Source: Segatella buccae ATCC 33574 | Lineage (GTDB): Bacteria > Bacteroidota > Bacteroidia > Bacteroidales > Bacteroidaceae | Direction: 5' to 3' | Length of the DNA stretch: 64,000 bases | Assembly (NCBI RefSeq): GCF_000184945.1 | Contig: NZ_GL586311.1 | Span: 138,493-202,492, forward strand | In this document: positions 18,218 through 27,303 of the stretch, piece after piece | Numbering within the stretch: position 1 is the stretch's first letter | Layout of the letters: the number at the start of each line of letters is the position of its first letter | Made by a program: the position numbers and the translations under genes | Notes under the pieces: model-generated | Database searches by the model: none | What the model was told of the DNA's origin: nothing | The model's input: only the letters and a program-made list of their open reading frames with translations

Positions 18218-18550
18218 TTTGGTTTCGGCCGGAAAAAGCTGTATCTTTGCATAAGCAAGGGAAGCGCGAGAGCGTTTCCCTTTTTTAGTCTCCAAAACTC
18301 CCAACGGCCACCCACCCATCGAAAGGGGGCTTTTCCATCCTGAAATGGGTTGTAATTCAGCCCAAACGACGTTGCGAAAGGGGCCAAGTGAGCTTCCAAG
18401 TATGGCTCTTTCGCAATGTCGTTTGGGCCGAGTTAGGAAATTGATGGGGCGGATGGGACAAATGAGACGGATGACACAGGCTGGAAAGATGGACTCAGGG
18501 AAATGGCATGTAAGGCTTTTTCGAAAGTTTTAATAGTTCGCGCTATACAA
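18218..18550 (+). repeat. Dispersed promoter-hairpin repeat, copy C
   Basis: It begins with TTTG (18218-18221), a 20-base spacer and TATCTTTGCA (-7 box 18242-18249). A hairpin GGGAAGCGC-GAGA-GCGTTTCCC (18259-18280) and six T follow at once. Further on, GCCCAAACGACGTTGCGAAAG (from 18360) is almost an exact reverse complement of CTTTCGCAATGTCGTTTGGGC (to 18428), giving a stem of about 26 base pairs. The 3' part has an ATGGGACAA-like 9-base periodicity, ATGGCATGTAAGGCTTTTTCG, and ends TAGTTCGCGCTATACA. Confidence 0.88.
18259..18286 (+). terminator. Terminator-like hairpin just after the promoter of repeat copy C
   Basis: A 9-base stem closed by a GAGA (GNRA) loop is followed by six T. It starts only 10 bases after the TATCTTTG box, so any transcript ending here would be about 30 nucleotides long. 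Equivalent hairpins occur at 14838-14859 (minus), 42389-42411 and 56097-56118. Confidence 0.7.
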
Positions 18551-18699
18551 GTAAAAGGCTGTGCGCGAGAAATCGAACGGTGAGTACAAGCCGGTCTGGA
18601 AACAAGGCTGTCGCATCAATTTCTCTATGGGTGAAGCAAGGGCCGGCTTCCTCCGACTTCTTTAGCTCCTAAAAGATGAAAATTGCAATACTTGGAATA

Positions 18700-18812
18700 A
18701 AAATAAAAAAGCCCGGCATCACGTCGGGCTTTTTCGCTTGTTTTTGAATGTTTCAGCAGTTTGTGTCTTATGTAGTTATGATCTTTTGAAAATCAGTTTG
18801 GTCATTCTTGAC
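18700..18812 (-). ncRNA. Candidate small RNA or leader-peptide transcript
   Basis: A complete minus-strand promoter starts this stretch, and an intrinsic terminator (GCCCGAC/GCCGGGC stem, then TTTTTTATTTTTA) ends it about 110 bases later. The only frame inside is a 9-codon one (ATG at 18805, reading MTKLIFKRS), which could be a leader peptide or chance. It lies divergent from hflX and is not associated with any downstream minus-strand gene. No known RNA family was recognised. Confidence 0.5.
18708..18735. terminator. Intrinsic terminator of the candidate small RNA
   Basis: AAAAAAGCCCG and CGGGCTTTTTC flank a short loop. The stem is followed by a T-run on both strands, and the minus-strand run is longer. 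Confidence 0.75.
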
Positions 18813-18817
18813 GATTG

Positions 18818-18850
18818 CAAAGATAGATATTTAAATTGATTTAAATCAAA
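18818..18850 (-). promoter_or_regulatory. Promoter for the candidate small RNA
   Basis: On the minus strand, TTTG (18847-18850), a 21-base spacer and TATCTTTG (18818-18825) match the Bacteroidota promoter consensus fully. Nothing but a short non-coding stretch lies downstream before a terminator. Confidence 0.65.
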
Positions 18851-18910
18851 ATTGCGATCCCTTTTGCTCGAAAATCAACGTAAACGTTTGCGAGAAAAGT
18901 ACCATTTTAT

Positions 18911-18941
18911 TTTGTGATATGCACATTTTGAAGTAAATTTG
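18911..18941 (+). promoter_or_regulatory. Promoter of hflX
   Basis: TTTG (18911-18914), a 19-base spacer and TAAATTTG (18934-18941) make a complete promoter 28 bases before the hflX start. Confidence 0.7.
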
Positions 18942-18969
18942 CACCTTATAATAATACATATCACTTTTA

Positions 18970-20220
18970 ATGAAAGAATTTGTCATTTCCGAAGTCAAGG
19001 CCGAAACAGCCATTCTCGTGGGACTCATCACGCAGGAGCAGAACGAGGCCAAGACAAATGAATATCTCGACGAGCTCGAATTTCTGGCCGATACGGCAGG
19101 GGCTGTGACCGTGAAGCGATTCACCCAGCGCGTGGGAGGCCCCAACCAGACAACATACGTGGGCAAGGGAAAGCTCGAAGAAATCAAGCAATATATCCAA
19201 CAAGAAGAGGACGAAGAGCGGGAAATAGGCATGGTGATATTCGATGACGAACTATCGGCCAAGCAGATGCGCAACATCGAAAACGAACTGAAGGTGAAAA
19301 TCCTCGACCGCACGTCGCTCATTCTCGACATCTTTGCCATGCGGGCGCAGACGGCCAACGCCAAGACACAGGTGGAACTGGCGCAATACCGCTACATGCT
19401 GCCACGCCTGCAACGCCTGTGGACCCACTTGGAGCGTCAGGGGGGCGGTTCGGGTTCGGGCGGCGGAAAAGGCAGCGTGGGCCTGCGCGGACCGGGAGAG
19501 ACCCAGCTCGAGATGGACCGCCGAATCATCTTGCAGCGCATGAGTCTGCTCAAGCAGCGGTTGGTGGAGATAGACCGGCAGAAGGTGACGCAGCGCAAAA
19601 ACCGCGGACGCATGATTCGCGTGGCGCTCGTGGGCTACACCAATGTGGGAAAGTCGACCATCATGAATCTTTTGGCCAAAAGTGAGGTGTTTGCCGAGAA
19701 CAAGCTTTTCGCCACGCTCGACACCACGGTGCGCAAAGTAGTGGTAGACAATCTGCCCTTTCTGCTGGCCGACACAGTGGGGTTCATACGCAAGTTGCCT
19801 ACCGACCTCGTGGATTCGTTCAAGTCGACGCTCGACGAGGTGCGCGAAGCCGACCTGCTGATCCACGTGGTGGACATCTCCCATCCCGACTTTGAAGAGC
19901 AAATCAAGGTGGTCGAAAACACGCTCGGAGAACTCGGCTGCGCCGACAAGCCCTCAATGATAGTCTTCAACAAGATAGACAACTATACTTGGGTGGAGAA
20001 GGAGGAAGACGACCTCACGCCGGCCACCAAAGAAAACATCACCCTCGACGAACTGAAACGCACGTGGATGGCACGCCTCAACGAGAACTGCCTCTTCATC
20101 TCGGCGCGGGAAAAGGAGAATATCGACGAGTTCCGCAACACGCTCTACACGAAAGTGCGGGAGCTGCACGTGCAGAAATATCCCTACAACGACTTCCTCT
20201 ACCCGATGGTGGAGGAATGA
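18970..20220 (+). CDS. hflX: GTPase HflX
   Basis: This 416-residue protein is a ribosome-associated GTPase that can split or rescue stalled 70S ribosomes. The N-terminal HflX domain contains RVGGPNQTTYVGKGK (about residues 55-70). The glycine-rich linker GGGSGSGGGKGS and RGPGETQLEMDRR precede the G domain. G1 is GYTNVGKST (222-230), G3 is DTVGFIRKLPTDLV, and G4 is FNKID. The length is typical. It has its own promoter, and the DUF4954 gene follows 48 bases downstream, so the two may share a transcript. Confidence 0.95.
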   Translation: MKEFVISEVKAETAILVGLITQEQNEAKTNEYLDELEFLADTAGAVTVKRFTQRVGGPNQTTYVGKGKLEEIKQYIQQEEDEEREIGMVIFDDELSAKQMRNIENELKVKILDRTSLILDIFAMRAQTANAKTQVELAQYRYMLPRLQRLWTHLERQGGGSGSGGGKGSVGLRGPGETQLEMDRRIILQRMSLLKQRLVEIDRQKVTQRKNRGRMIRVALVGYTNVGKSTIMNLLAKSEVFAENKLFATLDTTVRKVVVDNLPFLLADTVGFIRKLPTDLVDSFKSTLDEVREADLLIHVVDISHPDFEEQIKVVENTLGELGCADKPSMIVFNKIDNYTWVEKEEDDLTPATKENITLDELKRTWMARLNENCLFISAREKENIDEFRNTLYTKVRELHVQKYPYNDFLYPMVEE

Positions 20221-20268
20221 GAAGAGTACCATTCCACAGCCTAACAAACAGATAAAACGACGGCTACC

Positions 20269-22095
20269 ATGCAAGAAGACTATAGAAGTTTGAGTGTAGA
20301 GGAAATCGAAATCCTTGAACAGAACGGTTGTTCGGCCGAAGACTGGACCACCATCAACGTGCCCGAAGACTTCCGGGCCGAACACATCAGAAATGTGAGC
20401 TGCTACGGCGAGATAAACCTCGGGGTGTTTGACAAAAGCATTGAGATAGAGGAAGGATTCTTCAGACACGCGGGCATCAGCAACGCCGTGCTCAAAGATG
20501 TCACCATCGGAGACAACTGCCTGATAGAAGGAGTCGGCAACTACATCAGCAACTACGACATAGGCGAGGAGTGCTACATCTCAAACATCGGCCGGTTGAG
20601 CAGCACGGCCGATGCCACCTTCGGACAGGGCAACACGATTTCCGTGCTCAACGAGGCGGGCACGGGCAATGCCGTCATTTTCAGTCGGCTCAGTGCGCAG
20701 TTGGCTGCACTCATGGTGCGCCATGCCGGCGACAGGAATTTCCAAGCGGCGCTGCGCTCCCTCATCAAGAGTCACATAGAGAGCACGAGGCCACGGCGCG
20801 GGCAGATAGGCTACCGGGTGAAGATCGTAAACACCACCGAGATGGTAAATGTCGTGGTGAGCGACGACTGCGAGATAAGCGGAGCAACCCGCCTCTCCGA
20901 GTGTTCCATCCTCGGCACGGCCGATGCCGGCACCTACGTGGGGCACAACGTGATGATAGACAACAGCGTGGTGCAGGCCGGCAGTTCCATTCTCGATGGG
21001 GCCAAGATAGACAACTGCTTCGTGGGCGAGGCCTGCCACATCGGTAAGGGGGCATCGGCCGAAGCGTCGCTCTTCTTTGCCAACAGCTATCTCGACAACG
21101 GCGAGGCTTGTGCGGCTTTCTGTGGCCCGTTCACGGTGAGCCACCACAAGAGCACACTGCTCATCGGCGGAGCATACTCTTTCTACAATGCCGGTTCCAA
21201 CACCAACTTCTCCAACCATGCCTACAAGCTCGGCCCCGTGCATTGGGGCACGATGGAGCGCGGTTCCAAGACGGCCAGCGGGGCCCACCTGCTATGGCCG
21301 GCCACCATCGGGGCCTTCTCCATGTGCATGGGCAAGATACAGACCCACCCTGCGGTGAAGAACCTGCCGTTTTCCTATATCTTCGGGGCGGGCGACACCA
21401 CCTATCTGGTGCCGGGACGCAACCTCACCACCGTGGGCACTTACCGCGACACGGATAAGTGGCCGCGGCGGGACCGTCGCCCCTGCATGAGTCGGGAGAG
21501 CTTGGTGTGCTTCGACTGGCTGAGTCCCTTCACGGTGCTGGAGTGCATACGAGGCAAGCGAACACTCGAGACACTGCGGGCCGAACAGGGTGAGAATATG
21601 GCTTCCTACGTGTATGGGGGCTGCATCATCAGAAACCAGTCGTTGCAGCGGGGCATCAAATATTACGACATGGCTATCCGACTTTTCCTCGGAGAAGAGA
21701 TTGGGCAACATGCCATCGAACTGCCTGAGAGTAGCATCGGAACGGGCGAATGGAGCGACTTGAGCGGACTACTCATGCCTGAAAGTGAAGAACAACAAAT
21801 GGTGGATGACCTCTGTTCGGGGGCTCTCAACGACCTGCAACTGGTTGAAGCCCGCTTCGCCGAGACCTTCAGGAAATATGAAGACTACAAATGGGCATGG
21901 ACCTATCGTGCCGCCATCGACTACTACGGACTCGAAACCTTAACGGAGGAGGATGCCGAACGCATTGCCCGAGAATACGAACGGGCACATACAGAATGGA
22001 TCAACGCCATCAAATATGACGCCGAGAGGGAGTTTGCTCTCGGTGATATGGAGGAAGAGGAACTCAACCGGTTTCTTGACAAACTCCAAGGGTGA
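20269..22095 (+). CDS. DUF4954 family protein (predicted left-handed beta helix)
   Basis: This 608-residue cytoplasmic protein starts with YRSLSVEEIEILEQNGC. It continues with many short hexapeptide-like repeats, such as VTIGDNCLIEGVGNYIS, ISGATRLSECSILGTA and GAKIDNCFVGEACHIGKGAS, the pattern of left-handed beta helices seen in acyl- and nucleotidyl-transferases. The C-terminal part (about 440-608) is helical and charged. DUF4954 is a Bacteroidota family without an established function; a sugar-nucleotide or transferase-like role is only suggested by the fold. It lies 48 bases after hflX. Confidence 0.85.
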   Translation: MQEDYRSLSVEEIEILEQNGCSAEDWTTINVPEDFRAEHIRNVSCYGEINLGVFDKSIEIEEGFFRHAGISNAVLKDVTIGDNCLIEGVGNYISNYDIGEECYISNIGRLSSTADATFGQGNTISVLNEAGTGNAVIFSRLSAQLAALMVRHAGDRNFQAALRSLIKSHIESTRPRRGQIGYRVKIVNTTEMVNVVVSDDCEISGATRLSECSILGTADAGTYVGHNVMIDNSVVQAGSSILDGAKIDNCFVGEACHIGKGASAEASLFFANSYLDNGEACAAFCGPFTVSHHKSTLLIGGAYSFYNAGSNTNFSNHAYKLGPVHWGTMERGSKTASGAHLLWPATIGAFSMCMGKIQTHPAVKNLPFSYIFGAGDTTYLVPGRNLTTVGTYRDTDKWPRRDRRPCMSRESLVCFDWLSPFTVLECIRGKRTLETLRAEQGENMASYVYGGCIIRNQSLQRGIKYYDMAIRLFLGEEIGQHAIELPESSIGTGEWSDLSGLLMPESEEQQMVDDLCSGALNDLQLVEARFAETFRKYEDYKWAWTYRAAIDYYGLETLTEEDAERIAREYERAHTEWINAIKYDAEREFALGDMEEEELNRFLDKLQG

Positions 22096-22222
22096 ATACC
22101 CGCAAAAGCCGGAAGAGACAAAAGGACAAAGCAAGCACCGGCTTCTTTAACTTCCCCGTCATCCTTTCAATCTCCTTAACGTGCCCCGAAAATCAAGCAT
22201 ACGGAATTTAAATCAAATAACG

Positions 22223-25132
22223 ATGAGACTAAAGTTTATCTTAACTTCGCTGGCCATTGCCCTCGGCATGAGTGCGCAGACCAAGACCTACAAGTATGAA
22301 ATCGTGCCCGACGACCCGATGCAGACACGCGTCTACACGCTCGCCAACGGGCTGAAGGTGTACCTCTCGGTGAACAAAGAGAAGCCGCGCATCCAGACTT
22401 ACATCGCTGTGCGCACCGGCTCACGCAACGATCCGGCAGAGACCACAGGTCTGGCCCACTATCTGGAGCACCTGATGTTTAAGGGCACGCAGCAATTCGG
22501 CACCACCGACTACGCCGCCGAAAAGCCTTTCCTCGACGAAATAGAGGCGCGCTACGAGCAATATCGCAAGCTCACCGACCCGGCCAAGCGCAAACAGGCC
22601 TACCACGAGATAGACTCCGTTTCGCAGTTGGCCGCCCGCTACAACATCCCCAATGAGTATGACAAACTCATGGCCAGTATCGGAGCCGAGGGTACCAACG
22701 CCTACACTTCCAACGATGTGACATGCTACGTGGAAGACATTCCAAGCAACGAGATAGACAACTGGGCGAAGATACAGAGCGACCGGTTCAAGAACATGGT
22801 CATCCGCGGCTTCCACACCGAACTTGAAGCCGTGTACGAGGAGTACAACATCGGACTGGCCAGTGACGGTCGCAAGGAGTGGGCTGCATTCAACAAGAAG
22901 CTCTTCCCCACCCATCCATACGGCACACAGACCACCATCGGCACACAGGAGCATTTGAAAAACCCATCGATTGTCAACATCAAAAACTACTTCAAGCGCT
23001 ACTACGTGCCCAACAACGTGGCCATCTGCATGGCCGGAGACTTCGATCCGGAACAGGTGGTGGACATCATTGACAAGTATTTCGGCAGCTGGAAGAAAAG
23101 CACAACGCTCTCCCGACCGGAATATGCGCCTGTGGCCGATCTCACAGCTCCGACAGACACCACTATCGTGGGACTGGAAGCGGAGAACGTGATGATGGGA
23201 TGGAAGTTTGAAGGTGGCGCAAGTCTGCAGGCCGACACCATGCAGGTGGTGGCCGACATGCTCGCCAACGGCAAGGCCGGCCTCTTCGACCTCAACCTCG
23301 AGCAGCCCATGAAAGTCTTGGGAGCCGGTGCCTACGCCGAGCCTTTGGCCGATTATGGGGAGTTTATCATTGAGGGAATGCCCAAAGAGGGGCAAAGTCT
23401 TGAAGAAGTGCGCGACCTGATGTTGGGCGAAATAGGAAAGCTGAAGAGAGGTGACTTCTCCGACGAGCTTCTCCCATCGGTGGTGAACAACCTCAAGCTC
23501 AACTACTACAAGTCGCTGCTCAACAACCGTTCGCGCACGGAGCTGATGAAGGATGCCTTTATCAACGGGCAGAACTGGCTCGATGTCGTAGGCCGGTTCA
23601 AGCGCATGGCGGGTATCACCAAAGCACAAATCGTGGCCTTTGCCAACAAGCATTTGGGCAACAACTATGTGGCTGTGTACAAGCGTCAGGGTGTGGACTC
23701 GACGCAAAAGAAAATCGACAAACCGGCTATCACCGCCATCCCGGCCAACAGAGACCTTTCGAGTAAGTTCCTCAACGAGGTGGTCAGCTCCAAGGTGGAT
23801 CCCATCCAACCGCGATTCCTTGATTTCAAGAAAGACCTCAACGACACCAAAACTTCCAAAGGGCTGCCCTTGCTCTACAAGCACAACACTGACGACGGGC
23901 TCTTCAATCTCACCTTCTACTACGACTTCGGCGACGAAGACAATCTGCCACTGGCTTACGCTGCACAATACCTTAATTATATAGGCACCTCAAAAAAGAG
24001 TGCGGCCGAAGTGAAACAGGCTTTCTACCGGCTGGCCTGCAACTATGGTGTGAGCGTGGGCAACAATGCCACTTACGTGACCCTCAACGGACTTTCCGAA
24101 AACATGCCGCAAGCACTCGCCTTACTTGAAGAACTGCTACAGGATGCCAAGGCCGACAAAGAGAGCTACTCCGGGTATGTGGATCTCGTCATGAAAGAAC
24201 GCAACGACACGAAGAAGAATCAGACGGCAAACTTCAGGGCTCTCTGCAACTATGCCGTCTACGGTCCCTACAATCCGGCACGCAATGTGCTCAGCGAACA
24301 GCAACTACGCGAGCAGGATCCCCAGAAGCTGGTAGATGGCCTGAAGGCACTCCGCAACATGCAGCAGACGGTGCTCTACTTCGGCCCCATGAGTGAGAAA
24401 GAGCTTTCCGAACAGTTGGCCAAGCACCACAAGACTGCCAAGAAACTCACCCCCGTACCGGTGGGCAAAGAATACACCGAGCAGGCCAACCCGACGGAGA
24501 ATGAGATTCTTCTTGCCCCTTACGAGGCCAAGAACATCTATATGCGCCAATATCACAACACGGATAAACAGTTCTCCACAGACGGATTGGCCGTGAAGTC
24601 GCTCTTCAACGAATACTTCGGTGGGGGCATGAACACCATCGTCTTCCAAGAATTGCGCGAAGCCCGCGGTCTGGCCTACAATGCATACGCCAACTACAAT
24701 GCCTATCCGCGCGTGAAACATCCCGAGACTTACTTCACGCACATCATCTCGCAAAACGACAAGATGATGGACTGCATACGCGTTTTCAACAGCATCCTCG
24801 ACACGATCCCGCAAAGTGAGGCCGCATTCAACATTGCCAAACAGAGCCTCACCAAGAGTTTGCAGAGCATGCGCACCACGCGTGAGAACGTGCTTTTCAA
24901 CTATCTCAACCTTGTCAAGCAGCGCGGACTCACCGAACCGACAGGCCTCACCATCTACAAGGCACTGCCTGCCCTGCAACTCAGCGACATCGTGAAGTTT
25001 GAACAGCAGAACATGGCCAACAAGGTCTACCGCTTCGCCATCCTCGGCGACGAGAAGAATATTGACGTGAAAGGACTTGAGAAGATTGGAAAAATCAAGA
25101 AACTAAGTACGGAAGAGATATTCGGATATTGA
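22223..25132 (+). CDS. M16 family (pitrilysin-like) exported zinc metalloprotease
   Basis: This 969-residue protein has a signal peptide (MRLKFILTSLAIALGMSAQ) and two M16 halves. The inverted zinc motif HYLEH is at residues 79-83 in GLAHYLEHLMFKGT, with the distal Glu in ELEAVYEEYN. The C-terminal inactive half carries REARGLAYNAYANY. M16 proteases degrade peptides in the periplasm or at the surface. The start at 22223 is set by the signal peptide; the frame is open upstream to 22181. It stands alone, with C-rich/G-rich inverted repeats after it. Confidence 0.92.
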   Translation: MRLKFILTSLAIALGMSAQTKTYKYEIVPDDPMQTRVYTLANGLKVYLSVNKEKPRIQTYIAVRTGSRNDPAETTGLAHYLEHLMFKGTQQFGTTDYAAEKPFLDEIEARYEQYRKLTDPAKRKQAYHEIDSVSQLAARYNIPNEYDKLMASIGAEGTNAYTSNDVTCYVEDIPSNEIDNWAKIQSDRFKNMVIRGFHTELEAVYEEYNIGLASDGRKEWAAFNKKLFPTHPYGTQTTIGTQEHLKNPSIVNIKNYFKRYYVPNNVAICMAGDFDPEQVVDIIDKYFGSWKKSTTLSRPEYAPVADLTAPTDTTIVGLEAENVMMGWKFEGGASLQADTMQVVADMLANGKAGLFDLNLEQPMKVLGAGAYAEPLADYGEFIIEGMPKEGQSLEEVRDLMLGEIGKLKRGDFSDELLPSVVNNLKLNYYKSLLNNRSRTELMKDAFINGQNWLDVVGRFKRMAGITKAQIVAFANKHLGNNYVAVYKRQGVDSTQKKIDKPAITAIPANRDLSSKFLNEVVSSKVDPIQPRFLDFKKDLNDTKTSKGLPLLYKHNTDDGLFNLTFYYDFGDEDNLPLAYAAQYLNYIGTSKKSAAEVKQAFYRLACNYGVSVGNNATYVTLNGLSENMPQALALLEELLQDAKADKESYSGYVDLVMKERNDTKKNQTANFRALCNYAVYGPYNPARNVLSEQQLREQDPQKLVDGLKALRNMQQTVLYFGPMSEKELSEQLAKHHKTAKKLTPVPVGKEYTEQANPTENEILLAPYEAKNIYMRQYHNTDKQFSTDGLAVKSLFNEYFGGGMNTIVFQELREARGLAYNAYANYNAYPRVKHPETYFTHIISQNDKMMDCIRVFNSILDTIPQSEAAFNIAKQSLTKSLQSMRTTRENVLFNYLNLVKQRGLTEPTGLTIYKALPALQLSDIVKFEQQNMANKVYRFAILGDEKNIDVKGLEKIGKIKKLSTEEIFGY

Positions 25133-25142
25133 AGAAGGGCTA

Positions 25143-25394
25143 TAAATAAAGCCTCCCCCCGCCCCCTCTCAGAGGGGAGAGAGGAGTGATTAGCTTTGTG
25201 GCAATAGCTCTGTTACCAACTCCGGTTAAGAAGATGGAGTGGAAAGGAGATTGCCAAAGCCAACCGGATAGATTTAAAATAAAGAGAAGCAAAACAGTTA
25301 ACATTATGAATAGGAGCTTCAATCTCAACAAATAGGCACTTTCTTCCCCTCCCTGAGAGGGAGGGGAGGCGAAGCGCAGAGGTGAGGCTTTTTT
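25143..25394. repeat. Inverted pair of C-rich/G-rich sequences flanking an intergenic segment
   Basis: AAAGCCTCCCCCC and CCCCCTCTCAGAGGGG at 25149-25177 are mirrored by CCCCTCCCTGAGAGGGAGGGG and GTGAGGCTTTTTT at 25347-25394. They lie between the M16 protease and fumarase genes. They could fold together or act as separate hairpins, including a terminator for the protease gene. No coding frame of interest lies between them. Confidence 0.45.
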
Positions 25395-25395
25395 A

Positions 25396-27066
25396 ATGAA
25401 CACAATTATGGCAAACAATGTAGATTTCAAGTATGCCCCCATGTTTCAAGTGGGTAAGGACGACACAGAGTATCGTCTGCTCACGACAGAAGGGGTGAGC
25501 ACTGCCGAATTTGAGGGCAAACAGATTGTCAAGGTGAGCAAAGAAGCCCTGACACTCTTGAGCCAGCAGGCTTTCCACGACGTGGAGTTCATGCTCCGCC
25601 GCGAACACAACAAGCAGGTGGCCGCCATCCTCACCGACCCTGAAACATCAGAAAACGACAAGTATGTAGCCCTGCAATTTCTCCGCAACGCCGAAACGGC
25701 CGTGAAAGGTGTGCTGCCATTCTGCCAAGACACCGGAACGGCCATCATCCACGGCGAGAAAGGACAGCAGGTGTGGACGGGCTTCGACGACGAGGAAGCA
25801 CTCTCGCGGGGTGTCTACAACACCTTCACGGAGGACAATCTGCGCTACTCGCAGAACGCACCGCTCAACATGTACGACGAGGTGAACACCAAATGCAACC
25901 TCCCGGCCCAGATAGACATTGAGGCTACCGAGGGTGCGGAATACCGTTTCGTGATGGTGGCCAAGGGCGGAGGCTCGGCCAACAAGACCTACTTCTACCC
26001 CATGACCAAAGCCACCATCCAGAACGAAGGCACACTGCTTCCCTTCCTCGTGGAAAAGATGAAGACTCTTGGCACTGCCGCCTGCCCTCCCTATCATATC
26101 GCTTTCGTCATCGGCGGCACGTCGGCGGAGAAGAATCTGCTCACCGTGAAGCTCGCATCCATTAAATATTACGACAACCTGCCCACCACCGGCGACGAGA
26201 CCGGACGCGCTTTCCGCGACATCGACCTTGAAAACAAACTGCTCGACGAGGCCCACAAGATAGGGCTCGGTGCCCAGTTTGGAGGCAAGGCCTTGGCACA
26301 CGACATCCGCGTGGTACGCCTGCCGCGCCACGGAGCCAGCTGCCCCATCGGCATGGGTGTGAGCTGTTCGGCCGATCGCAATATTAAAGCCAAAATCAAT
26401 GCCGACGGTATCTGGCTTGAAAAGATGGATGAGAATCCGTCCGAACTCATCCCCGAAGCATTCCGCAATCCGGGAGAAGGCTCCAAAGGCATTGAGATAG
26501 ACCTCGACAAGGGCATCGATGCCGTGCGGGCCGAACTCACAAAGTATCCCGTTTCCACCCGTGTGAACCTGAAAGGAACCATCATCGTGGCCCGCGACAT
26601 CGCTCATGCCAAACTCAAGGCCCGCTTGGATGCCGGCGAAGATATGCCCCAATATTTCAAGGATCACCCCATACTCTATGCCGGACCGGCCAAGACACCC
26701 AAGGGCTATGCCTGCGGATCGATGGGCCCGACCACGGCCAACCGCATGGATCCCTACGTGGACGAGTTCCAAGACCACGGGGCCAGTCTTGTGATGATAG
26801 CCAAAGGCAACCGCACACAAGCCGTCACCGATGCCTGCAAGAAGCATGGCGGCTTCTATCTGGGCACCATCGGCGGTGTGGCTGCCGTGCTGTCGCAAAG
26901 CTCCATCAAGAGTATCGAGTGCGTGGAATATCCCGAACTCGGCATGGAAGCCATCTGGAAAATAGACGTAGAAGACTTCCCGGCTTTCATCCTCGTAGAC
27001 GACAAGGGCAACGATTTCTTCAAACAGCTCAAACCCTGGACACCTTGCAGCTGCGAGAAGAAGTAA
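25396..27066 (+). CDS. fumB: Fumarate hydratase, class I (iron-sulfur)
   Basis: This 556-residue enzyme interconverts fumarate and malate, which in anaerobic Bacteroidales feeds the reductive branch to succinate. The single polypeptide holds the alpha and beta parts of class I fumarases. Cluster cysteines are likely those in [10 protein letters not shown] (near residue 116), [10 protein letters not shown] (near 315) and the Cys shortly after. [20 protein letters not shown] is the beta-part signature. The start may be at 25396 or at the Met at 25408 (MANNVDFKY), which matches relatives better. A strong terminator follows the gene. Confidence 0.94.
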   Translation: MNTIMANNVDFKYAPMFQVGKDDTEYRLLTTEGVSTAEFEGKQIVKVSKEALTLLSQQAFHDVEFMLRREHNKQVAAILTDPETSENDKYVALQFLRNAETAVKGVLPFCQDTGTAIIHGEKGQQVWTGFDDEEALSRGVYNTFTEDNLRYSQNAPLNMYDEVNTKCNLPAQIDIEATEGAEYRFVMVAKGGGSANKTYFYPMTKATIQNEGTLLPFLVEKMKTLGTAACPPYHIAFVIGGTSAEKNLLTVKLASIKYYDNLPTTGDETGRAFRDIDLENKLLDEAHKIGLGAQFGGKALAHDIRVVRLPRHGASCPIGMGVSCSADRNIKAKINADGIWLEKMDENPSELIPEAFRNPGEGSKGIEIDLDKGIDAVRAELTKYPVSTRVNLKGTIIVARDIAHAKLKARLDAGEDMPQYFKDHPILYAGPAKTPKGYACGSMGPTTANRMDPYVDEFQDHGASLVMIAKGNRTQAVTDACKKHGGFYLGTIGGVAAVLSQSSIKSIECVEYPELGMEAIWKIDVEDFPAFILVDDKGNDFFKQLKPWTPCSCEKK

Positions 27067-27093
27067 GTCTCCTTCTCTCATACTCCATCTCAG

Positions 27094-27138
27094 AGACCTC
27101 CATGCGGGCACATCCGGCATGGAGGTCTTTCTTTTTCC
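27094..27138 (+). terminator. Intrinsic terminator after fumarase
   Basis: An 11-base perfect stem (AGACCTCCATG / CATGGAGGTCT) with further inner pairing is followed by TTCTTTTT, 28 bases after the fumarase stop. Confidence 0.85.
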
Positions 27139-27222
27139 CGCCTTTGACACGCGCCGCCGGGCTCGCCAATATACCACATGCAAAGCATGGAAAGAGTTGG
27201 GAAACTTGCAAAAGTCCGGCAT

Positions 27223-27257
27223 TTTGCTCACTTTTCAGAACAAAAGCACTATATTTG
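27223..27257 (+). promoter_or_regulatory. Probable promoter of vsr
   Basis: TATATTTGCA (-7 box 27250-27257) lies 47 bases before the vsr start. A TTTG is found at 27223-27226 with a 23-base spacer, slightly longer than usual. Confidence 0.5.
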
Positions 27258-27303
27258 CAAAGAGAAGCAGCCCTTCAACCGCCTCACGCAATCTCGACAC
27301 GGA

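Noticed and set aside
22421-23968. A 515-codon minus-strand frame, and a similar 527-codon one at 25648-27231
   Set aside because: They are shadows of the M16 protease and fumarase genes, caused by high GC codon use at third positions.
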